From positions 34,821 through 98,820 of the forward strand of contig NZ_SDGK01000031.1 in the NCBI RefSeq assembly GCF_004521965.1: a stretch of 64,000 bases of DNA. The letters are read 5' to 3'. The stretch is from Weissella cibaria (GTDB taxonomy: Bacteria > Bacillota > Bacilli > Lactobacillales > Lactobacillaceae). Both the position numbers and the translations under genes were made by a program. Of this stretch, positions 8,094 through 16,800 are shown one piece after another. Numbering within the stretch: the stretch's first letter is position 1; each line of letters begins with the position of its first letter. The notes below the pieces were generated by a model that saw only the letters and a program-made list of their open reading frames with translations, was not told the origin of the DNA and searched no databases.

Positions 8094-9161
8094 CTATTGA
8101 GCTTCGTTTAAAAAGTCGATGGCGAGCGCATCTTGCTTCATTTTTGACTCAGGCATCAAAGATAAATAAAATTTTTGCGTCGTTACAATGTCTTGATGGC
8201 CAAGACGCTTGGAAATGTACATGACGGCTTGATCCATGTTCGATTCACCAAACTTGGCAAATATATAAGATGCATGTGAGTCTCGTAAACCATGAAAAGT
8301 GGTCTGCTCAATTCCAATACGGTCAAGCAACTCATGGAGCAATCCGGCCTGTTTGAAGTCATCATCGTCAAATATTCGTCCCTTTTCATTAGCTGGAATT
8401 GCCTTGATTAGGTTAAAAACTCGTTCACTAATTGAAACAGTTCGACGGGAACTTGCGGTTTTCATGCTAAGGTCATCTGAATCGGGGCTGAGTGACTTTG
8501 TAAATGAAATTTCAAAACTATCAGTTAATAAGTCAGATGGTGTCAATGCAAGTAGTTCACCGCGACGAGCGCCCGTCTCAGTTGCTAGTAAAACAAGAAG
8601 ATTAAACTTAACATCAACGTTATCGAACAGGTAAGAACGTAGCTTATTGAATTCGGTCATTGTTAATGCACGATTCAACTTTTTAGCTGACTTTTTGCCG
8701 TGAGCCTTTAAGGCTCGAGTGATGTCATGGGTTATTTTGCGTTGTAGCAGCGCATAACGTAAGACACGACGAACTTTTTTAAGATATTCTTCGATTGTCT
8801 TTTGGGCAACGGTTTTTCCATATTCATCTAAGATAGTTTGGATTTTGCGTAAGTCTTCGAAGTCGGCAAGGGTGTAACCCTCAAATAGTCGATGGTTAAT
8901 GCGACCGGCATTGTAGTAATTCTTATATGAACTTTCTGCAATGGCTGGGGCCTGAATATCATGGAACCATTCATCATATACATCAGTAAATAGTTCATCC
9001 CGACCGGTGATTTTTACGCCGTTCATTTTTGCTTGTTCGTTTTCAAGTGCCCAATGTTTTGCATCGGTCTTATTTGAAAATGACTTGCTTTTGAGTTTGC
9101 CTTCGCCAATGTATACTCGAGCGCGAATTTTGCCGTTTCTTAATTTTTCGTAATATGCCAT
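8094..9161 (-). CDS. int: Tyrosine integrase of the rpsI element
   Basis: Site-specific recombinase that integrates and, with the excisionase, excises the element at the rpsI tail. 355 residues. The N-terminal 50 residues (KLRNGKIRARVYIGEGKLKS) resemble the AP2-like arm-binding domain. A SAM-like core-binding domain follows. The catalytic domain shows Arg in TGARRGELLAL, the box II HGLRDSHASY (His-x-x-Arg), His in RLGHQD and the nucleophile Tyr in TQKFYLSL. The ATG at 9161 is preferred over the upstream ATG because AAAGGA precedes it. The gene is convergent toward rpsI, ends 136 bp from the attL core, and is the last gene of the minus-strand block. Confidence 0.93.
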   Translation of the reverse strand: MAYYEKLRNGKIRARVYIGEGKLKSKSFSNKTDAKHWALENEQAKMNGVKITGRDELFTDVYDEWFHDIQAPAIAESSYKNYYNAGRINHRLFEGYTLADFEDLRKIQTILDEYGKTVAQKTIEEYLKKVRRVLRYALLQRKITHDITRALKAHGKKSAKKLNRALTMTEFNKLRSYLFDNVDVKFNLLVLLATETGARRGELLALTPSDLLTDSFEISFTKSLSPDSDDLSMKTASSRRTVSISERVFNLIKAIPANEKGRIFDDDDFKQAGLLHELLDRIGIEQTTFHGLRDSHASYIFAKFGESNMDQAVMYISKRLGHQDIVTTQKFYLSLMPESKMKQDALAIDFLNEAQ

Positions 9162-9254
9162 AATTGGAATCCTTTCAGGACTCCACACTTTGCTTGCGTT
9201 GTCATTGTAGCATTAAGTGCGGGTGTTTAAAATATGTATCCGGCACAAGGCCGG

Positions 9255-9274
9255 TATCACTATTAATAGTGATA
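9255..9274. repeat. 20-bp perfect palindrome at the xis stop codon
   Basis: TATCACTATTAATAGTGATA is a perfect inverted repeat that includes the stop codon of the excisionase gene. A second small inverted repeat, CCGGC with GCCGG, lies just beside it. It could be an operator or Xis/Int binding site controlling int, or a weak terminator; there is no T-run on the minus strand directly behind it. Confidence 0.5.
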
Positions 9275-9457
9275 ATCTGCTTGATTAGAGATGAACTCCA
9301 TCAATAATGGGTAAGGGTACCGCGTCTCACTACCAATTTTTAAGGACTTCAACGCGGGATTTGATCGGAAATATTTGTCGAAGCTGTTGACTGAAATTCC
9401 AAGAATCTCAGCAGCTTCTTTTCGATTCAATAGAATGTGATTATTATTTGATTCCAT
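9263..9457 (-). CDS. xis: Excisionase-like helix-turn-helix protein
   Basis: 64-residue protein with an MerR/excisionase-type helix-turn-helix (LNRKEAAEILGISVNSFDKYF) followed by a wing (KIGSETRYPYPLLMEFI). Small proteins of this kind next to an integrase bend att DNA and direct excision. AGGAGC precedes the ATG. It lies 101 bp upstream of int on the same strand. The function is inferred from fold and position. Confidence 0.78.
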   Translation of the reverse strand: MESNNNHILLNRKEAAEILGISVNSFDKYFRSNPALKSLKIGSETRYPYPLLMEFISNQADYHY

Positions 9458-9530
9458 GTTTCAGCTCCTATGGAATGTCGGAACTTGAATTCAGCTCATG
9501 CTATAATCAAGACGGCATTTAAATCAGATG

Positions 9531-10574
9531 TCAGAACGGCAAGTCATCGCTTGGGAAGGTTGTTGGCTTGTCGTTTTCATTTGGGTTGAAAAATTGAGGA
9601 GCTTGGCCTTTTTGAAAGTAGCCTAGCTTATCAATTCGACGAATCAATTGATCGACTGCATCGACGTCACGATTTGCAACACGAGTAGAGTTGTAAAAGT
9701 CATACGGGTTGTATGGCGTGGTGATGATCAGTGTATCGATGTTCAACGGAACGTTTCGGTATCGACGTGGAGCAGACTTATCCAGTTGCCACGGGTCAGT
9801 TAGACGAAGTAAATCGGCCCATGATATGTCATTAGGACGCAGTTCATTCAAGATGATATGCGATTGCCCTTGGTAATCTTGAAAGTAATCATTGGATGCA
9901 CCGAGTTTCACGGAGTCCAAACCTTCAATCATCGCATCAGCCGTTAGCGATTTACCTGAACCTGCGCTTCCATATAACCATATGAATTTCATCGGGACAT
10001 CGGTATCGTGTGATTCTAACCAAAGTGAGTGCTTTTCTTCCAGGAACGTTTGGAAAACATCGTCAATCAATTTACGGTGCTTGGAATATTGAATAACCCC
10101 CAACTTGCGACGAAGTTCTGATTTTGAAATTGTTCCATCAGCTAATAGTTCCAAGTCTTCATTGAGTGCGTTCTTATCAACGCCAGAACGAATTGATGAA
10201 ATTTTTGCTGCGTAATCAAATGAGGCGGTTACATCATCTGGTGAGTAAAGTTTCTTTTTGGTTGCGTCTGCTGTCTCATGAATTAAATAGCTCCATGCGT
10301 TGTTAATTCGTTTGTCCCAAATTTCAACATAATTTGGTTCAACACCAAGTTCTTTAGCAATGGCCGTTACATGACGAGCATTTTCAAATTGCATTACAAG
10401 ATGAATGTGTGGCTCCACTAGTTCGCCATCCCTAGTGTCTTTGTCATGGATGATGTACGCGTAATTCTTCGTATTGAGTCGTTCCATAATGCTTGGAATA
10501 TCGTCGATTTTAAACGGCAAGCATGCAATATGCTGCACTAGCATATGATTGCGGCTTTCTAATTTGTCAGCCAT
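9531..10574 (-). CDS. HUH-family Rep protein with SF3 helicase domain (probable replication initiator or relaxase)
   Basis: 347 residues. The N-terminal domain has the His-x-His motif in EPHIHLVMQF and a candidate nicking Tyr in NAWSYLIHET, the signatures of Rep_2-type rolling-circle initiators. The C-terminal half has a P-loop (YGSAGSGKS, near residue 210), the acidic stretch SHIILNELRP and a TTPYNPYDFY segment typical of superfamily 3 helicases. In IMEs such proteins may act as relaxases and start rolling-circle replication after excision. GGAGA precedes the ATG. Just upstream is a repeat- and hairpin-rich gap that may be its origin. Whether the role is replication, transfer or both is inference. 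Confidence 0.82.
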   Translation of the reverse strand: MADKLESRNHMLVQHIACLPFKIDDIPSIMERLNTKNYAYIIHDKDTRDGELVEPHIHLVMQFENARHVTAIAKELGVEPNYVEIWDKRINNAWSYLIHETADATKKKLYSPDDVTASFDYAAKISSIRSGVDKNALNEDLELLADGTISKSELRRKLGVIQYSKHRKLIDDVFQTFLEEKHSLWLESHDTDVPMKFIWLYGSAGSGKSLTADAMIEGLDSVKLGASNDYFQDYQGQSHIILNELRPNDISWADLLRLTDPWQLDKSAPRRYRNVPLNIDTLIITTPYNPYDFYNSTRVANRDVDAVDQLIRRIDKLGYFQKGQAPQFFNPNENDKPTTFPSDDLPF

Positions 10575-10599
10575 TGAAATATCTCCTTTCGTTCAGGTG

Positions 10600-10743
10600 T
10601 GACACAGTTGACACATTTTTTAGCGATACAATAACAAGCCCAGTATCGCGTAATGGTAAGGGTTTAATGTGGGTTGACACACTATGAATATTATTTTTTG
10701 CCAGCCATGCCTGCCCTTGCTGATGCAAGCAGGCAACTGGCAA
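10600..10743 (-). other. Candidate nick site/origin region of the element
   Basis: This 172-bp non-coding gap upstream of the rep gene holds three TGACACA repeats (10600-10606, 10609-10615, 10675-10681), two of them within TTGACACA. It also holds a two-tier hairpin at 10698-10743, where TTGCCAG pairs with CTGGCAA and the inner TGCCTGC pairs with GCAGGCA. The T-run is on the wrong side for termination on either strand. A repeat array plus hairpin next to an HUH Rep gene is the usual form of a double-strand origin or oriT; this is inference. Confidence 0.5.
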
Positions 10744-10746
10744 AGT

Positions 10747-11202
10747 TTAGTCATTTGTAATTAAGTAATATGAACCCTTATTGATCGGTTGTGTAAACGA
10801 TTCGCCGGGAAATTCGTTCTCCAAAAATTCACGGAAAACGGGTGATTCCAAACGTTCACGCACCATAGTCTTGACGGCACCGTTAATAAAGAATGGAAAG
10901 ATGCGATAAACTGGCACGATAATTGTGATATGTCCATTCTTAATTTTGATGCTTGCGCGGGAAACAACGTGGTTCACGTACTGGTTTAGCGTTAGCATTG
11001 TCGTATCAGTACTTGCTGGTGCAAGTGATGACAATGTAGCGCGTAACTTCAAAGCTAAAACAACTTTACCGCCACGGAAGCCAGTAGCGTAGTAGATTAG
11101 TGAAGCGATGATTCCGATAGAAACAATTGACAATACGATAATCCACGCAAATGTGAAAATCACATCTAAGTGGTCACGTACAAATTCCGGTGAAAGTGAC
11201 AT
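10747..11202 (-). CDS. Membrane protein of unknown function in the transfer block
   Basis: 151 residues with one or two N-terminal membrane helices (TFAWIIVLSIVSIGIIASLIYY, residues 17-38) and a mixed alpha/beta soluble remainder (KIKNGHITIIVPVYRIFPFFI). AGGAGG precedes the ATG. It lies 12 bp after the FtsK-like gene, so the two are probably one transcript. I do not recognise the family. Co-transcription with an FtsK-like coupling ATPase suggests it anchors or assists DNA transfer at the membrane. Confidence 0.7.
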   Translation of the reverse strand: MSLSPEFVRDHLDVIFTFAWIIVLSIVSIGIIASLIYYATGFRGGKVVLALKLRATLSSLAPASTDTTMLTLNQYVNHVVSRASIKIKNGHITIIVPVYRIFPFFINGAVKTMVRERLESPVFREFLENEFPGESFTQPINKGSYYLITND

Positions 11203-11214
11203 GATAGTGTCCTC

Positions 11215-12300
11215 CTATTGGTTAGTTGTAATGGTTGGCATTGCGACAGGTTCAACTCCGTAATGTTCACCATCATTAATCGAAATGATGCCAGTTCCTC
11301 GTCCGCCAATTGGTAGAGGAAAACTTGAATCCATTTCAGGAAAAAGAAACTGTGCTGATTGCTTGTCAATGCGTCCTAGCAAAATGCGAACACCCATCTG
11401 TGAACGAACTTCAGTCGGTAACAACGATTGACGCGCTTCTTGCAAGCTGAGGGTCAAAAAAACGCCGCTCTCACGACCCAGCAAACTAATTTGAGTCAGC
11501 AAGCCGTGGAACTCATCAAGCAATGACTTTTTCAAACCGATAGCTAAGCTTGCCACTTCATCTATGACAATAAACCGCGGCTTAAGGCCTATAGAACGAT
11601 AATCGGCCGATACTGTGTTTACATGCTGGTACAACTCAGATTGACGTCGAGTGATTTCACGAACAGCATCTGCTAACGTGGCATTAACACGAGGAAGAAA
11701 ATCTTCAGGCCGATCTTCAGGTTGCGGAATGACTAAATTTACCCCATCGTGATTCTTGGCCCATCTTGCCCCGTTTGATAGCTTTGGGTCGATCAAAGTT
11801 ATCGATGTAGTTCCAAAGCGCTCTGCATAAACTTCCAAGAGGTAATGTAAGGCTGTAGATTTGCCCGCACCAGAATTCCCGGTTAACGCTATTCCTGGAG
11901 ATTTATTGAAATCAAAGTCGATGCCTTGCATGATTGGAATCCGATTTTTATCGTGACTGTTTGCCAAAATATCATCAACGGAACCGATTAGGCGCTTTGA
12001 ACGTCCTTCCTTCCAAGGAAAGAATAATCCACGACTGACAGACAAATTTCCTTCTCGTGCCACCAGTTGCATACTTGCTGGGCGAATCAAGGTATAAGCT
12101 GGATATACTGCAGCAGCTACGATGTCGTAAATGCGAAAGTACAAATCAGTGTTCATGATCAACGAATTTGGATAGCGCAATACAAAAATGAAGCCGTCAT
12201 CGACGACTTCAATTGTGAACGACTGCTTGATTGTACTTTCATCAGCTGCAAGTGCTGCATTGAGCACCGTTGAAATAAATGAACTGATGTCTGTTGCCAT
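11215..12300 (-). CDS. FtsK/TcpA-like DNA-translocating ATPase, probable coupling protein
   Basis: 361 residues. Walker A is TGNSGAGKST (about residue 140) and Walker B is PRFIVIDEVASLA, with the sensor-like SLQEARQSLLP and GVRILLGRID further on. This is the FtsK_SpoIIIE arrangement found in TcpA coupling proteins of Firmicutes mobile elements, which bring the nicked element to a conjugation channel. No strong membrane helix is seen in it, so the 151-residue membrane protein encoded just downstream may supply the anchor. The ATG at 12300 is chosen because AAGGA precedes it and it is spaced two bases from the upstream stop. Confidence 0.82.
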   Translation of the reverse strand: MATDISSFISTVLNAALAADESTIKQSFTIEVVDDGFIFVLRYPNSLIMNTDLYFRIYDIVAAAVYPAYTLIRPASMQLVAREGNLSVSRGLFFPWKEGRSKRLIGSVDDILANSHDKNRIPIMQGIDFDFNKSPGIALTGNSGAGKSTALHYLLEVYAERFGTTSITLIDPKLSNGARWAKNHDGVNLVIPQPEDRPEDFLPRVNATLADAVREITRRQSELYQHVNTVSADYRSIGLKPRFIVIDEVASLAIGLKKSLLDEFHGLLTQISLLGRESGVFLTLSLQEARQSLLPTEVRSQMGVRILLGRIDKQSAQFLFPEMDSSFPLPIGGRGTGIISINDGEHYGVEPVAMPTITTNQ

Positions 12301-12301
12301 G

Positions 12302-12628
12302 TTACTTTTCCTTGATGCCAGAAGCACGAATGTAGAGATTTCCGAATTGATTAACGTATGCTTCTCCATCGATTAATTCTACTTTTGCCATATCAGTGAA
12401 CTTTGGAAGTGTGTAGTCGGCTGGAAGCTTAAGAGGCATGATGCCAATTCCAGGGTAGTATAAGTCAACCTTGGTATTTGCAACTGTATCTTTGATTGGC
12501 TTCTTATCCTTGAATTCTGGTACAATTTGCAACTTACCATCGCCCAAAAGTAGCAAAGGTGTAACTGTGCTTAATTGTGACTGTTCCAAGCGTTCCTTAG
12601 AATAGCCTTGAGTCATTCGAACTGCCAT
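12302..12628 (-). CDS. Conserved-looking hypothetical protein at the head of the transfer block
   Basis: 108 residues, soluble, no membrane helix, mostly beta by composition (GKLQIVPEF, KVELIDGEAYVNQFG). It starts with a good ribosome site (AAGGAGG) and is the first gene of the minus-strand operon. I do not recognise it. Small proteins in this position of ICE/IME transfer operons are sometimes DUF961-like accessory proteins, but similarity was not established here. Confidence 0.65.
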   Translation of the reverse strand: MAVRMTQGYSKERLEQSQLSTVTPLLLLGDGKLQIVPEFKDKKPIKDTVANTKVDLYYPGIGIMPLKLPADYTLPKFTDMAKVELIDGEAYVNQFGNLYIRASGIKEK

Positions 12629-12673
12629 GAGCGGTCCTCCTTGAGCAGTAGGATGCTAGCCCAAAATTTTAAT

Positions 12674-12690
12674 TGGTTAATGATTAACCA
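12674..12690. promoter_or_regulatory. Operator-like inverted repeat between the divergent operons of the element
   Basis: TGGTTAAT-G-ATTAACCA, a perfect 8-bp inverted repeat with one central base. It lies in the 160-bp divergent region between the minus-strand transfer operon and the plus-strand XRE-type regulator gene. Size and position fit a binding site for that regulator. Confidence 0.55.
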
Positions 12691-12788
12691 TGAATTAATA
12701 GTAACATTTTTTTATATGAGTTTGTTACGTGAAAATACTTGATTGCCAACTTTTAAACTCGTATAATTATAAAAAGGAGTATAAAGCG

Positions 12789-13646
12789 ATGGATGTAAAT
12801 AAGTTATACCAGCATGTCGCTGATAAAGTAAAAAGGCGACGCAAAGAACTAGGATTAACACAGAAAGAACTGGCAGAGCGGCTTCAACTAATGGGGAGTG
12901 GAATGCAGCAACCAGTAATAAGTAATATTGAGAACGCAAAAACAGATTCTGACCGAACTCCGAATTTACTGTCTTATACTAATGCAGAAGACCTTGCTAA
13001 GGTTTTGGAATTTGAAGATGCAGATGAGATTCTTTGGGGAAATGCTAATGATGAAAAATTTTTGTCAGGGCAAAACTGGACGCAACGAGAATTACTAATT
13101 TCAAATTTTTTCGATAGCATGATTCGGGACCCGCGTTTGCGCAAAGATGCAAATGCATTGCTAGTCGAATATGTACCTTTTGCTGTGGAATTAGCAAATC
13201 AGACGAATCCGTTACGTTTTGAAACCCGAGATTTGTCAATAAAATCAAATACGTACGAGTCAGCAATTCATTGGGTATACTATTCATTCCTGAGGTTCGA
13301 CTTTCAGGAGCTATTTGAGGAACGGTTTACCAATAATGAGTTGGGATACAATCGTATTGCCGACCGGTTAGAGACCTTTAAACTGAATGAGTTCAAGAAA
13401 TTTTTGACCGAACATAAAGCAGCAGATGATTCAGTCGGTATGGTAGTATTTCGACAAATTGCGGCAGTACGGAAACGGCAAAATCGTCTTGAAATAGATG
13501 AGGTTCTAACCGATAGTGCCGTAAGAATGTTTGAGGGCGAAAATGAAGTTGTTTCTTTCGAATTTAATCGAAAAATTCTAAATCTAATTGAAATCTTTGC
13601 AGATGAAGCTTTTAAATTGCAACAAGAACGAGGTAGGGGTCAGTAA
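12789..13646 (+). CDS. XRE/Rgg-like helix-turn-helix regulator of the element
   Basis: 285 residues. The N-terminal helix-turn-helix spans about residues 8-60 (VKRRRKELGLTQKELAERLQ then QPVISNIEN). The remaining 220 residues are mainly alpha-helical and not recognised. A wider N-terminal extension is possible, but AAGGAG lies correctly before the ATG at 12789. The gene is divergent from the transfer operon with a palindrome between them, so it probably represses excision or transfer genes. It has its own strong terminator. AT-richer codon use than the flanking core genes fits horizontal origin. Confidence 0.8.
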   Translation: MDVNKLYQHVADKVKRRRKELGLTQKELAERLQLMGSGMQQPVISNIENAKTDSDRTPNLLSYTNAEDLAKVLEFEDADEILWGNANDEKFLSGQNWTQRELLISNFFDSMIRDPRLRKDANALLVEYVPFAVELANQTNPLRFETRDLSIKSNTYESAIHWVYYSFLRFDFQELFEERFTNNELGYNRIADRLETFKLNEFKKFLTEHKAADDSVGMVVFRQIAAVRKRQNRLEIDEVLTDSAVRMFEGENEVVSFEFNRKILNLIEIFADEAFKLQQERGRGQ

Positions 13647-13669
13647 CTCGCCTACCGCGGGTGAACACA

Positions 13670-13712
13670 AAAATACCCAGTAGCAAAAAAGACTTGCTAC
13701 TGGGTATTTTTG
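13670..13712 (+). terminator. Strong terminator after the element regulator
   Basis: A 17-bp stem, AAAATACCCAGTAGCAA with TTGCTACTGGGTATTTT, and a short loop. It isolates the restriction-modification gene from the regulator transcript. A TATAAT box at 13763-13768 provides a likely separate promoter for the next gene. Confidence 0.88.
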
Positions 13713-13803
13713 TGCAGGCATGAAGTAATGTAGCCGTTCACAAACTCGGATTGTTTTTGCTGTATAATCGAATTATGACAAATGTTTAAAGGGAGTAGTA
13801 GCT

Positions 13804-16800
13804 ATGGTGAATGCATTTGATGATCTCGTTCAAAATGCCAATGAAAATATTCATGAGCAACGTGACCGGGGTACATGGTTTGAACGAATGGTCGTTGCTT
13901 ACCTAAAAAACGAGCCACTTCAGAAGGCGACATATAGCGATGTATGGATGTTGTCGGATATTCCTGATGAATATGGTATTTCAAAGCAAGACAAGGGAAT
14001 TGATATTGTAGCGAAAGATGCAGTAACCGGCGAGTTAACTGCGGTCCAAGCTAAATTTAAAAAGGATAAGATTGAAAAGAGTACGATTGATTCATTTTTG
14101 AATCAGTCACAGTTGGCTGTATTTTCCAAAGGGCTAATTGTTTCAACCGTTGACAATTGGAGTAAAAATGCCGAAGAAGCATTGGACGGTCTTCGCAACC
14201 CAGTTACACGTATTGGATTGTCAGAATTGCGAAACAGTGAAATTGATTGGACAAAATACAAGTTCGAATCTCCTGAGACAGTCGAATTGAAAAAGAAAAA
14301 GACTCTTCGCCCACATCAACAGGGAGCATTAGATGCAGTGCTCAAGGGGTTGGAAGACGCTGATCGTGGTCAATTAATTATGGCGCCTGGTACTGGTAAG
14401 ACATTTACTTCATTGAAGATTACGGAGGCGTTGGCAAAGAAGTCAGGAAACAAGCCGTTTAACGTACTTTATTTGGTCCCTTCGATTCAACTTCTCTCAC
14501 AAACGTTGAAGGCATGGAATTCAGATACAGAAATGCTAATGCACTCCTTTGCGGTTACGTCTGACCGAAAGGCAACGAAAGTTAAGAAGGATGAGTCTAA
14601 CGCTGACATTTCTGCGCGCGATTTGGGATATCCGGCCACGACTGATCCGATGAAGTTAGTTGATAATTATAAACAAGCACTATCTCAATCACCACAACGT
14701 GATTTGATGGTTGTTTTTTCAACGTACCAATCAATTGATGTTATCGGGCGCGCTCAAGATTTTGACTTGCCGGAATTTGATTTGATTATTGCTGATGAAG
14801 CTCACCGAACAACTGGAAGCCATTTGATGAATGACGATGAATCAGTGTTTACAAAGGTTCACAGTAATGAAAACGTCCGAGGAAAGAAGAGATTGTATCA
14901 AACTGCCACACCAAAGATTTATGGACCAGCAGCTAAGCAAAAAGCGGATGAAAACAGTATTGTCTTGGCAGCAATGGATGATGTAACTCTTTACGGTGAA
15001 AAGTTCTACACCTACAGCTTCGGGGATGCTATTACTGATCGCGTTCTAACGGACTACAAGGTAGTAGTGCTAGGTGTTGATGAAGCAGCAGTGTCACGTA
15101 CAATGCAGAGCGTTATGAAAGATGCCGAGACTGGTGAACTTAAGCTCGATGACGTTACGAAGATTATCGGTGTTTGGAACGGTATGGTGAAACGCCAGTC
15201 TTTCACTGACGCAGTTGATGGATTGCCAATGCGTCGAGCTATTTCATTTATCGATACAATTGATCACTCAAAAAATATTATTGCTCCAATGTTTGAGCGC
15301 GTTGTTAACCAGTATTTGGGTGGTGACGGTGTTGCCGACTCTATGTACCGCGTAAAGGTTAAGCACGTCGATGGATCTATGAACGCGCTTCAAAAGAATG
15401 ACGCCTTAGACTGGTTGAAGAGCGACATTCCAGACGATAAGAACGAAGCTCGAATTCTGTCTAATGTTCGATTCTTGACAGAAGGAATCGACGTGCCCAA
15501 CCTAGATGCCGTAATCTTCATGTCACCAAAGAAGTCACAAGTTGATATTGTGCAAGCTGTCGGTCGAATTATGCGTAAGTTCGATACCAAGGAATATGGT
15601 TATATCTTGTTACCGGTAGGTATTCCAGCGGATACAACACCTGAGAATGTGCTGAATGATAACAAAGCATATAAGCAAATTTGGCAAGTTCTAAATGCTT
15701 TGCGTTCGATGGATGGTCGTTTTGATGCGATGATAAACAAGATTGACCTAAATAAGAATAAGCCTAAGAATGTACAATTGATTGGTGTAGGAGGTGCACC
15801 AGAAGATGAACGCCCATTTGGTGGTGAAGGTGTTGTGCCTAAACCAGCAGATGAACAGTTGTCTTTGAATTTGGAGACATTTGAAGAAGTTGAAAATGCC
15901 ATCTACGGGAAAATTGTCCAGAAGGTAGGAGACCGTCGCTACTGGGAACAGTGGAGCGGTGATGTCGCAAAAATTGCTCGACAGCACATGACTCGTATCA
16001 GAGTGATGATTGAAGATGAAAATTCTGAACCGGCTATTGCCTTCGAAAAATTCTTAAAAGAAATTCGCTATGAATTGAATTCAGGAATTACCAAAGATTC
16101 AGCTATCGAAATGTTGGCGCAGCATATGATTACAAAACCGGTTTTCGATGCATTGTTTGAGTCTTATTCATTTATTAAAACTAACCCTGTTTCTCAAGTT
16201 ATGGAAGATATCATCCAGGTACTGGAGCGAAATAAGTTTGAAGAAGAACAAGAATCACTGGATGGGTTTTATGCAAGTGTAGCTCAACGCGCTAAGGGGA
16301 TTGATAACGCTGAAGGCAAGCAGACTGTAATTAAGGAACTGTATGAGAAATTTTTCCAAACGGCCTTTAAAGATACAACAGATCGATTGGGAATTGTATT
16401 TACACCTGTCGAAATTGTTGATTTTATTGTGAAGTCAGTGGATCAAGTTTTGGATAGACATTTTGGTAAAGGATTATCAGATGAAGGAGTACATATTCTG
16501 GATCCATTTACAGGAACAGGGACATTTGTCACTAGAACACTGCAGTATCTTGAGCAGCAGATGAATGAAGGAAAAATCAGTTTTACTGATGTGTTGAGAA
16601 AATACACTCAGGAACTACACGCAAATGAAATAGTGCTGTTAAGTTACTATATTGCTGCGATCAATATTGAAGCCGTATTTGATGATATCAGCGGAGACGA
16701 TAGAGGGTATGAACAATTTCCTGGTATTGTTTTGACAGATACATTTGATACAACCGAACACAAAGATGATTTCTTGACAGATATGCTTGGTGAAAATAAT

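Noticed and set aside
8299..8634. Plus-strand open frame opposite the integrase gene
   Set aside because: It is the mirror of the catalytic domain, with no start signal and no family likeness.
9161..9188. Upstream ATG at 9188 for the integrase
   Set aside because: The ATG at 9161 has AAAGGA at the right distance and gives the usual N-terminal domain; the extension has no such site.
10698..10743. Hairpin as a transcription terminator
   Set aside because: The T-run is on the 5' side on the plus strand and reads as A's after the stem on the minus strand, so it cannot end transcription in either direction.
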